NCBI RefSeq assembly: GCF_001660485.1
Contig: NZ_CP013979.1
Location: 2,914,001 to 2,978,000, forward strand
Reading direction: 5' to 3'
Length of the DNA stretch: 64,000 bases
Source of the DNA: Agromyces aureus
GTDB taxonomy: Bacteria > Actinomycetota > Actinomycetes > Actinomycetales > Microbacteriaceae
The translations under genes were made by a program, and so were the position numbers. Each line of letters opens with the position of its first letter. Position 1 is the stretch's first letter. The notes under the pieces were generated by a model. The model was given only the letters and a program-made list of their open reading frames with translations. It ran no database searches and was not told the origin of the DNA. This document shows positions 9,701-16,445 of this stretch, in pieces.

Positions 9701-10018
9701 CTAGATGAACGCGAAGGGCAGCATCACGAGCCCGAAGGCGAGCGTACCGAGCGTGACGAGCACGGTGCCGGCCAGCATGACGCCGTTCAGCACGATGCCC
9801 CAGATGGCCATGGTGCGCGAGGCCGGCTCGCGCTTCAGCGCCATGATGCCGAGCACGAGGCCGACGACGGGCACGAAGAACGTGAAGCTCGCGAAGATCG
9901 AGACGATGCCGAGCACGAGGCTCGAGATGCTGAAGCCGTTCGACTCCGTCGCGATGGCGGAGGCCGAGGGAACCTGGGCGTACGGGGCCGGTGCGGTGGT
10001 CGTGGCGGTGGTGGTCAT
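9701..10018 (-). CDS. Small DUF4190 membrane protein
   Basis: 105 residues: a Thr/Ala/Pro-rich cytoplasmic N-terminus, then two hydrophobic helices (SISSLVLGIVSIFASFTFFV and a second one after LALKREPASRTMAIWGIVL-type loop). This layout and the GIMALKRE segment match the DUF4190 family of unknown function. An AGGAG lies eight bases before the ATG. It is divergent from the uracil permease, with about 120 bp between them. No role can be assigned. Confidence 0.8.
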   Translation of the reverse strand: MTTTATTTAPAPYAQVPSASAIATESNGFSISSLVLGIVSIFASFTFFVPVVGLVLGIMALKREPASRTMAIWGIVLNGVMLAGTVLVTLGTLAFGLVMLPFAFI

Positions 10019-10139
10019 GGGAAGGCTCCTGTTCGTGGTGTTGCTTCAACGCTACGAGCCGCGCCTGCTCCGAGGTATGGGGCAAACCCCCCGATACGCT
10101 CTGAGGGATCCCCTAGGGGTGGCGACCGAACGGAGCGAG

Positions 10140-11480
10140 ATGAACTTCAGCTGGACCCTGCACGGCGACGGCAAGCACGTGTTGCCGGGGCAGGTGGTCG
10201 CCCCCGGCGAACGGCTCAGCTGGCCTCGCACGATCGGCCTCGGCGCGCAGCACGTGATCGCGATGTTCGGCGCCACGTTCCTCGTGCCGATCCTCACCGG
10301 GTTCCCGCCGGCCACCACGGTGTTCTTCTCCGGCATCGGCACGATCCTGTTCCTCGTCATCACCCAGAACAAGGTGCCGAGCTACCTCGGCTCGTCGTTC
10401 GCCTTCATCGCCCCGATCACGGCCGCGCTGGCCGCAGAGAACGTCGCGGACCCCATGGGCGCTGCGCTCTTCGGCATCGTCGTCGTGGGCGTGCTGCTCG
10501 CCGCGATCGGCCTGATCGTGCAGTGGCTCGGCACGGGCTGGATCGACGCGCTCATGCCGCCCGTCGTCGCCGGCGCGATCGTCGCGCTCATCGGGTTCAA
10601 CCTCGCCCCTGCGGCCCGCGACAACTTCATGCAGGAGCCGCTCACGGCGTTCGTCACGCTCGCCGCCGTGATCATCTCGAGCGTGCTCTTCCGCGGGCTG
10701 CTCGGCCGCATGTCGATCCTGGTGGGCGTCGTGCTCGGCTACGTCGTCGCGGCCCTCCTCGGCCAGGTCGACTACGCCCCCATCGAGGCGGCCGCTTGGG
10801 TGGGCCTGCCGACCTTCCACCTGCCGTCCAACCCGTTCGTCGACGCGTCGATCTGGGGCTACCTGCCCGCGTTCCTGCCCGTCGTGCTCGTGCTCGTGGC
10901 CGAGAACGTGGGCCACATCAAGGGCGTCGCGCAGATGACGGATGCCGCGATCAACCGCTCGACCGGACGTGCGCTGTTCTCCGACGGACTGGCGACGACC
11001 ATCGCGGGGTTCTTCGGCGGCTCGGGCACGACCACGTACGGCGAGAACATCGGCGTCATGGCCGCGACGCGGGTGTACTCGACGGCCGCGTACTGGGTCG
11101 CCGGCCTCGTCGCGATCCTGCTCGGCCTCTCCCCCAAGTTCGGCGCGGTCGTCAACACCATCCCGCCGGGGGTGCTCGGCGGAGTGACGACCGCGCTCTA
11201 CGGCCTGATCGGCATCATCGGCGTGAAGATCTGGGTCGACAACAGGGTCGACTTCTCACGGCCCGTGAACCAGTTCACGGCCGCGACGGCGCTCATCATC
11301 GGCATCGCGGACTTCACCTTCGCCATCGGCGGGGTCTCGTTCAACGGCATCGCGCTCGGCACGATCGCGGCGATCGTGATCTTCCACGTGATGTCGGCCA
11401 TCGGGCGGGCGCGCGGCACCGACGACGTGCGCGACACCTCGCACCCCGAGGGGACCGAGGGCGCCGACCGCGCGGGCTGA
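10140..11480 (+). CDS. Uracil/xanthine permease, NCS2 family (UraA/RutG-like)
   Basis: 446 residues with about 14 membrane segments. The opening GLGAQHVIAMFGATFLVPIL is the classic NCS2 uracil-transporter segment, with an Asn/Gly-rich motif GGSGTTTYGENIGVMAAT later. It imports a nucleobase, most likely uracil, by proton symport. The ATG at 10140 follows GGAGCGAG. A TACGCT hexamer (10095-10100) could be the -10 element, giving a leader of about 40 nt that holds the palindrome CCCCTAGGGG (10120-10129). It is convergent with a second NCS2-type permease. Confidence 0.9.
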   Translation: MNFSWTLHGDGKHVLPGQVVAPGERLSWPRTIGLGAQHVIAMFGATFLVPILTGFPPATTVFFSGIGTILFLVITQNKVPSYLGSSFAFIAPITAALAAENVADPMGAALFGIVVVGVLLAAIGLIVQWLGTGWIDALMPPVVAGAIVALIGFNLAPAARDNFMQEPLTAFVTLAAVIISSVLFRGLLGRMSILVGVVLGYVVAALLGQVDYAPIEAAAWVGLPTFHLPSNPFVDASIWGYLPAFLPVVLVLVAENVGHIKGVAQMTDAAINRSTGRALFSDGLATTIAGFFGGSGTTTYGENIGVMAATRVYSTAAYWVAGLVAILLGLSPKFGAVVNTIPPGVLGGVTTALYGLIGIIGVKIWVDNRVDFSRPVNQFTAATALIIGIADFTFAIGGVSFNGIALGTIAAIVIFHVMSAIGRARGTDDVRDTSHPEGTEGADRAG

Positions 11481-11501
11481 CCGCGGCCGCACGTGGAGAC
11501 G

Positions 11502-11537
11502 CGGATGCCCCGTGGCCGGCCGGCCACGGGGCATCCG
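11502..11537. terminator. Bidirectional terminator, loopless 18+18 palindrome
   Basis: A perfect inverted repeat with 18-bp arms and no spacer, outer ends CGGATGCCCC and GGGGCATCCG. It lies between the convergent permease genes ending at 11480 and 11571 and can fold on either strand. Confidence 0.75.
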
Positions 11538-11570
11538 TCGTTCGACGTCGTGCTCAGGCGTTCGTCGTGC

Positions 11571-13022
11571 TCAGGCGCCGAACAACGCCTCGATCGGACC
11601 GCGCGCGAAGTACAGCACGAAGCCGGCGGCGACGATCCAGAGCAGCGGGCTGATGGTCTTCGCCTTGCCCGACAGCGAGCGCACGACGACCCAGGCGACG
11701 AAGCCCGCGCCGATGCCGTTCGCGATCGAGTAGGTGAGCGGCATGATGACGACCGTGAGGAAGACGGGCAGGAGCACCGAGAACTGGCTCAGGTCGAGGT
11801 CGCGGATCTGCGCCATCATCATCGCACCGACGATGACCAGGGCGGCCGCGGCGACCTCGCTCGGCACGATCTGCGCGAGCGGCGTGAGGAACATGGCGAG
11901 CAGGAACAGCACGCCGGTGACGATGTTCGCGAAGCCCGTGCGCGCACCCTCGCCGATGCCGGAGCCCGACTCGATGAAGACGGTGTTCGACGAGCCCGAC
12001 GTGAACCCGCCGGCGACGGCGCCGACGCCCTCGACGATGAGCGCGCTCTTGAGGCGCGGGAAGTTGCCCTTCTCGTCGGCCAGACCGGCCTCCTTCGACA
12101 GGCCCGTCATGGTGCCCATCGCGTCGAAGAAGTTCGTGAACACGAGCGTGAAGACCAGCATGATGACCGTCAGGAAGCCGACCTTGCTGAAGTCGAAGCT
12201 CACGTCGCCGACCAGGCTGAGATCGGGCACCGCGAACAGGCTGCCGTTCAGCGCGGGAACCGAGAGGCTCCAGCCGCCGTCGTTGTCGACGCTCGAGCCG
12301 AGGTGCCAGATCGCCTCGATGACGACCGCGAGCACCGTGCCGGTGACGAGGCCGATGAGGAGGGCGCCCTTCACCTTGCGTGCGACGAGCACGCCGGTCA
12401 GCAGCAGGGTGACGATGAAGACGAGCGTGGGCACGGTCGCGATCGAGCCGCCGATGCCGAGACCGACGGGCGGGGAGTTCTGACCCGTCGCGGTCACGAG
12501 TCCGGCGTCGACGAAGCCGATGAACGCGATGAAGAGGCCGATGCCGACCGTGATCGCGATCTTGAGCTCGTACGGCACGGCGTCGAAGATGAGTCGACGC
12601 AGGCCGGTGGCGGCGAGCAGCACGATGATGAGGCCGTTGATCACCACGAGGCCCATCGCCTCGGGCCAGGTGACCTGGCCCACGACGCTGAACGCGAGGA
12701 AGGAGTTGATGCCGAGGCCCGCGGCGAACGCGAACGGAAGGCGGGCGACGAGGCCGAAGAGGATCGTCATCACGCCGGCCGTGAGCGCCGTCACGGCCGC
12801 GACCGCCGGGAAGGCGAGGTTGTTGCCCGCGACGTCGGTGCCGGCCGACAGGATGATCGGGTTCAGGACGACGATGTAGGCCATCGTGATGAACGTGACG
12901 AGACCGCCGCGCACCTCGGTGCCCACGGTCGAGCCGCGTTCGGTGATCTGGAAGAAGCGGTCGAACGCGCCGACGGGCTTCTCGCCGTCGGGGCGGGTGG
13001 TCGGGGCTGTTTCAGTGGTCAT
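11571..13022 (-). CDS. Purine permease, AzgA-type (adenine/guanine/hypoxanthine)
   Basis: 483 residues. The N-terminal ITERGSTVGTEVRGGLVTFI and TMAYIVVLNPIILS are diagnostic of the AzgA branch of purine transporters, and the membrane topology resembles the NCS2 fold. AGLGINSFLAF and SGSSNTVFIESGSGIGEGAR are further family segments. It carries purine bases by proton symport. A GAAGG precedes the ATG. A TATAAC hexamer at 13089-13094 (minus strand) suits a -10 element and predicts a leader of about 60 nt, too short for a purine riboswitch. Confidence 0.9.
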   Translation of the reverse strand: MTTETAPTTRPDGEKPVGAFDRFFQITERGSTVGTEVRGGLVTFITMAYIVVLNPIILSAGTDVAGNNLAFPAVAAVTALTAGVMTILFGLVARLPFAFAAGLGINSFLAFSVVGQVTWPEAMGLVVINGLIIVLLAATGLRRLIFDAVPYELKIAITVGIGLFIAFIGFVDAGLVTATGQNSPPVGLGIGGSIATVPTLVFIVTLLLTGVLVARKVKGALLIGLVTGTVLAVVIEAIWHLGSSVDNDGGWSLSVPALNGSLFAVPDLSLVGDVSFDFSKVGFLTVIMLVFTLVFTNFFDAMGTMTGLSKEAGLADEKGNFPRLKSALIVEGVGAVAGGFTSGSSNTVFIESGSGIGEGARTGFANIVTGVLFLLAMFLTPLAQIVPSEVAAAALVIVGAMMMAQIRDLDLSQFSVLLPVFLTVVIMPLTYSIANGIGAGFVAWVVVRSLSGKAKTISPLLWIVAAGFVLYFARGPIEALFGA

Positions 13023-13088
13023 CCGGGAACCTTCGATGAGGGACGGGCGCGTTCGGGCGCGACCGACGGTTGGACTGGCGGGAATTGA

Positions 13089-13094
13089 GTTATA
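13089..13094 (-). promoter_or_regulatory. Probable -10 element of the AzgA-type permease
   Basis: TATAAC on the minus strand, about 66 bp before the start codon at 13022. It is the best -10 match in the gap between this gene and the preceding small membrane gene. Confidence 0.45.
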
Positions 13095-13098
13095 GCAG

Positions 13099-13132
13099 CA
13101 GCTGACGTGCCGGCAGAAGGGCCGGTCAGCTG
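13099..13132 (-). terminator. Hairpin overlapping the stop of the PiT partner gene
   Basis: Arms CAGCTGA (13099-13105) plus CCGGC (13110-13114) pair with GCCGG (13121-13125) and TCAGCTG (13126-13132), with a four-base bulge and a six-base loop. The stop codon lies inside the stem. It would end the phosphate transporter transcript before the permease promoter. Confidence 0.5.
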
Positions 13133-13470
13133 AAGATCTTGAAGAGGTGCTCGCCGATGATGAGGTAGACGCCCACGACCACGGCGATGGCGCTCAGGGC
13201 GAAGCTCGCGTAGGCGCCGACGAGGGCGGCGCGCTTCTGGCCTTCGGTGAGCGGGCTCTTGCGGGCGGCCTTGGCCGCCTGCTTCTCGGCCTTGCGGATC
13301 TCGGCGGGCGTCACGATGGTGATCGCATCGGTGAATTCGGCCGGCGTGATGACCGGCGTGCGGCCGGAGATGGTGAGCAGGCGGATGCCGAGGGCGTATG
13401 CCGAGACCACGGTGCAGGCGCCGACGAGCGCCGACACGAGCACGAGCAGGAATGCGAGCCAGTCGATCAC
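13126..13470 (-). CDS. Small membrane protein co-encoded with the PiT phosphate transporter
   Basis: 114 residues. Two hydrophobic helices (near WLAFLLVLVSALVGACTVV and ASFALSAIAVVVGVYLIIG) flank a charged, Ala/Lys-rich cytoplasmic segment (RKAEKQAAKAARKSP). The GTG start at 13470 overlaps the transporter stop (GTGA), so it is translationally coupled to it. It is probably a transporter partner or regulator, but no named family is recognised. Confidence 0.75.
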   Translation of the reverse strand: MIDWLAFLLVLVSALVGACTVVSAYALGIRLLTISGRTPVITPAEFTDAITIVTPAEIRKAEKQAAKAARKSPLTEGQKRAALVGAYASFALSAIAVVVGVYLIIGEHLFKIFS

Positions 13471-14645
13471 TTGGTCACCTTGCCCTTCGGCTTCGGGTTG
13501 CGCTTGATCTTCACGGCGCGGCCGGAATCGGCGACCTCGCTCGTGACGTTCGATGCCGAGACCTCGTTGCGCTGGGAGAGCATGAAGATGAGGATGATCA
13601 CGCCTGCGCCCACGACGGCGTCGAGGAGCACGCCGATGGGGCCGAGCAGTGCGAGGTACGCGGCGATCGCGCCGACGCCGCCGGCGGCGGGCAGCGTGAG
13701 CAGCCAGCCGATGCCGATGCGGCCGGCTGTGCGCCAGCGCACCTTGGACCCGCGACGGCCGAGGCCGGAGCCGATGACCGACCCCGAGGCGACCTGCGTG
13801 GTCGAGAGGGCGAAGCCGACGTGGCTCGACGCGAGGATCGTCGCGGCGGTCGCGGTCTCGGCGGCGAAGCCCTGCGCGGGCTTGACGTCGGTGAGGCCGG
13901 TGCCGAGGGTGCGGATGATGCGCCATCCGCCCATGTAGGTGCCGAGCGCGATCGCGATCGCGCACGTGACGATGACCCAGGTCTGCACTTCGTCGCCGGA
14001 GCTCTGCAGGCCCGCGGCGACCAGCGTGAGCGTGATGACGCCCATGGTCTTCTGCGCATCGTTCGTGCCGTGCGCGAGCGCGACGAGCGACGACGAGAAG
14101 ATCTGCGCGAACCGGAAGCCCGAGCGGCCATCGGGCTTGCCGTCGTAGCGGCGGGTGATGGCGTAGGCGAGCTTGGTCGCGAGGTAGGCGATGAGGCCGG
14201 CCGTGAGCGGCGCGAGGATCGCGGGGAGGATGACCTTCGAGACCACGACGCCGAAGTCGACGGCACCGATTCCGGCGCCGACGATCGCGGCGCCGATGAG
14301 GCCGCCGAACAGGGCATGGCTCGACGACGACGGCAGGCCGAGCAACCACGTCACCATGTTCCAGACGACCGCGCCGATGAGGCCCGCGAAGATGAGCTGG
14401 GGCGTGATCAGCACGCCGCCATCGCCCTCCTTGATGATGCCGCCCGAGATGGTCTTGGCTACTTCGGTCGAGAGGAACGCGCCGACGAGGTTGAGGACCG
14501 CAGCGAGGGCGACCGCCACCTTCGGCCGCAGCGCACCGGTCGCGATGGGCGTGGCCATCGCGTTCGCGGTGTCGTGGAAGCCGTTGGTGAAGTCGAAGAA
14601 GAGGGCCAGTGCGATGACCAGCACGACGATGAGGGTGAGATCCAC
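13467..14645 (-). CDS. pit: Low-affinity inorganic phosphate transporter, PiT family
   Basis: 392 residues with both PiT signatures: GFHDTANAMATPIATGAL near the N-terminus and AHGTNDAQKTMGVITL in the second half, plus PSSSSHALFGGLIGAA. It imports metal-phosphate complexes with protons. It starts with GTG at 14645 and has a basic Lys/Arg-rich C-terminus. Pho-box-like repeats lie 50-90 bp upstream. Its stop overlaps a small membrane gene, forming a two-gene operon. Confidence 0.93.
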   Translation of the reverse strand: MDLTLIVVLVIALALFFDFTNGFHDTANAMATPIATGALRPKVAVALAAVLNLVGAFLSTEVAKTISGGIIKEGDGGVLITPQLIFAGLIGAVVWNMVTWLLGLPSSSSHALFGGLIGAAIVGAGIGAVDFGVVVSKVILPAILAPLTAGLIAYLATKLAYAITRRYDGKPDGRSGFRFAQIFSSSLVALAHGTNDAQKTMGVITLTLVAAGLQSSGDEVQTWVIVTCAIAIALGTYMGGWRIIRTLGTGLTDVKPAQGFAAETATAATILASSHVGFALSTTQVASGSVIGSGLGRRGSKVRWRTAGRIGIGWLLTLPAAGGVGAIAAYLALLGPIGVLLDAVVGAGVIILIFMLSQRNEVSASNVTSEVADSGRAVKIKRNPKPKGKVTK

Positions 14646-14693
14646 CGGCGTCTTTCTTGGATCGGACTTTGGATCGGTGTCGAAGAATCACCG

Positions 14694-14736
14694 GATGAAC
14701 GTGGCGGACGCCGACAACGTTGAACAGACGGCGAAC
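14694..14736 (-). promoter_or_regulatory. Pho-box-like direct repeats upstream of the PiT operon
   Basis: Reading the minus strand: GTTCGCC (14736-14730) and GTTCAAC (14725-14719) start exactly 11 nt apart, and GTTCATC (14700-14694) follows 25 nt on. The PhoP box of Streptomyces consists of 11-nt direct repeats of GTTCACC. The spacing and the downstream phosphate transporter agree with phosphate control; protein binding is inferred. Confidence 0.5.
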
Positions 14737-14748
14737 GCCGGGTAAATC

Positions 14749-15231
14749 CTACGCGACGCCGTTGCGCTCCTCTACCACGCTGGCGAGGTCGGCCCCGAAG
14801 ACGAACGTGCGGCGAACGGCGCCCCCGTCGAGCACTCCGGGCAGCCAGAATCGCGCGTCGTCCCACATCCGCGCGTACGGCACCGCGTCGAGCGCGAACC
14901 ACTCGGGTTCGAGCTCATCGGATGCCGCGGGCTCGCCGCTCCAGCGACGGGCCACGAACACGCTCGACTCCTGGCTCCACGCCTCGCGGTGCGGGAAGTG
15001 GTACGTCAGCAGGCCGCGCGGCTCGAGGTCGGACGCCGCGACGCGGATGCCCGTCTCCTCGAGCACCTCGCGCACCGCGGCCTCCGTCGCCGACTCCCCC
15101 GGCTCGAGCTTGCCGCCGGGGCCGACGAACCTGCCGACGCCCAGGCCGTGACGCTTGCGCCCCAGCAGCACCTCGGTGCGACCGTCGTGCTCGCGCAGCA
15201 GGTAGCAGACGCAGACCTGTGGCAGCGGCAT
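14749..15231 (-). CDS. Nudix hydrolase (MutT-like)
   Basis: 160 residues with an intact Nudix box: G-x5-E-x7-REVLEETGI within GPGGKLEPGESATEAAVREV. The opening PQVCVCYLL and RKRHGLGVGRFVGPGGK resemble bacterial 8-oxo-dGTP diphosphatases (MutT/MTH1 type), so sanitising oxidised nucleotides is the likely role, though related pyrophosphohydrolases cannot be excluded. The ATG at 15231 is the first in a coherent frame; the open frame further upstream is a shadow of pfkA. It lies 37 bp after pfkA on the same strand and may be co-transcribed. Confidence 0.85.
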   Translation of the reverse strand: MPLPQVCVCYLLREHDGRTEVLLGRKRHGLGVGRFVGPGGKLEPGESATEAAVREVLEETGIRVAASDLEPRGLLTYHFPHREAWSQESSVFVARRWSGEPAASDELEPEWFALDAVPYARMWDDARFWLPGVLDGGAVRRTFVFGADLASVVEERNGVA

Positions 15232-15268
15232 CCGTACGTCTCGATTCGCGTCGACCGACCTGGACGGC

Positions 15269-16300
15269 TCAGCCGAAGAGGATCTTCGCCTCGTCGTAGC
15301 GGGCCTGGGGCACCTGGTTGAGCGTGCCGACGGCGTCGGCGATCGAGACGGTCGCGATGCTGGTTCCGCGCAGCGTGACCATCGACCCCCAGGCGTCGTT
15401 GTACGCCGCGTCGACGGCGGCCATGCCGAGACGCGTGGCGAGCACGCGGTCGAAGGCGGTCGGCTCGCCACCGCGCTGGATGTGGCCGAGCACGGTCGCA
15501 CGCGACTCGATGCCCGTGCGCTCCTCGATCATGGGCGCGAGGAGTTCGGCGATGCCGCCGAGACGCGGGCGGTTGAAGGCGTCGAGGCCCTTATGCGAGT
15601 GCGCCTCCTCCATGCCCTCGAACTTGAAGCCCTCGGCGACGACGACGAGCGGCGCACGGCCGCGGTCGCGCACCGACTCGACCCACTCGGTGATCTGCTC
15701 GATGGTCTGCGGCTGCTCGGGGATGAGGATCGCGTGCGCGCCGCCGGCCATGCCGGAGTGCAGGGCGATCCAGCCGACGTGTCGGCCCATGACCTCGAGC
15801 ACCATGCAGCGGCCGTGCGAGTCGGCCGTCGTGCGCAGGCGGTCGATCGCCTCGGTCGCGATCTGCACCGCGGTGTCGAAGCCGAACGAGTAGTCGGTGG
15901 CCGCGAGGTCGTTGTCGATGGTCTTCGGCACGCCGATGACCTTGATGCCGCCCTCGTCGTAGAGGCGGCGGGCCGCGGTGAGCGTGCCCTCGCCGCCGAT
16001 CGCGACGATCGCGTCGATGCCGTTGCGGTCGAGCATGGCCTGGATCTTCTCGGGCCCGCCGCCCTCGCCCTCGAACGGGTTGGTGCGGCTGGAGCCGAGG
16101 ATCGTGCCGCCCTGCTTGGCGAGGCCTCGCACGTCGTGGCGCACGATGGGCATGAGGTCTTCTTCGACGACGCCGCGCCAGCCGTTGCGGAAGCCGACGA
16201 ACTCGGTGTCGTACGAGATGACGCCCTTCAGCACCATGCCGCGGATGACCGCGTTCAGACCGGGGCAGTCGCCGCCCGAGGTGAGGATTCCGATCTTCAT
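15269..16300 (-). CDS. pfkA: 6-phosphofructokinase
   Basis: 343 residues. It starts MKIGILTSGGDCPGLNAVIRG (phosphate-binding loop) and carries GGEGTLTAAR, PKTIDNDLAATD with the catalytic Asp, MGRHVGWIALHSGMAGG and GHIQRGGEPTAFDR. The Gly in GGEGT (E. coli position 104) predicts ATP as donor, while the Lys in PKTID (position 124) is typical of the actinobacterial group that includes both ATP and PPi enzymes; ATP use is the better guess. It catalyses the committed step of glycolysis. The ATG at 16300 begins the conserved N-terminus exactly. Confidence 0.95.
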   Translation of the reverse strand: MKIGILTSGGDCPGLNAVIRGMVLKGVISYDTEFVGFRNGWRGVVEEDLMPIVRHDVRGLAKQGGTILGSSRTNPFEGEGGGPEKIQAMLDRNGIDAIVAIGGEGTLTAARRLYDEGGIKVIGVPKTIDNDLAATDYSFGFDTAVQIATEAIDRLRTTADSHGRCMVLEVMGRHVGWIALHSGMAGGAHAILIPEQPQTIEQITEWVESVRDRGRAPLVVVAEGFKFEGMEEAHSHKGLDAFNRPRLGGIAELLAPMIEERTGIESRATVLGHIQRGGEPTAFDRVLATRLGMAAVDAAYNDAWGSMVTLRGTSIATVSIADAVGTLNQVPQARYDEAKILFG

Positions 16301-16399
16301 GTCGCCTGGGACTCCTTGGTGTTGGGAAAAGGTCGCTGGAGCCGCTTCATCGGGGCACGACGTTCGGAAGTCTAGCGAACCTCGACTCTGGTGCGAGCA

Positions 16400-16442
16400 C
16401 TCGACGGGTCGGCCGCCGCACGGGCCGGCCGACCCCGTCGAG
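16400..16442 (-). terminator. Terminator hairpin after the SNF2 helicase gene
   Basis: A long near-perfect inverted repeat: CTCGACGGGTCGGCCG (16400-16415) pairs with CGGCCGACCCCGTCGAG (16426-16442) with one bulged base and a ten-base loop. It begins three bases past the helicase stop. Confidence 0.65.
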
Positions 16443-16445
16443 GCG

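Noticed and set aside
13023..13098. Purine riboswitch before the AzgA-type permease
   Set aside because: The predicted leader is only about 60 nt and lacks the conserved loop-loop sequences.
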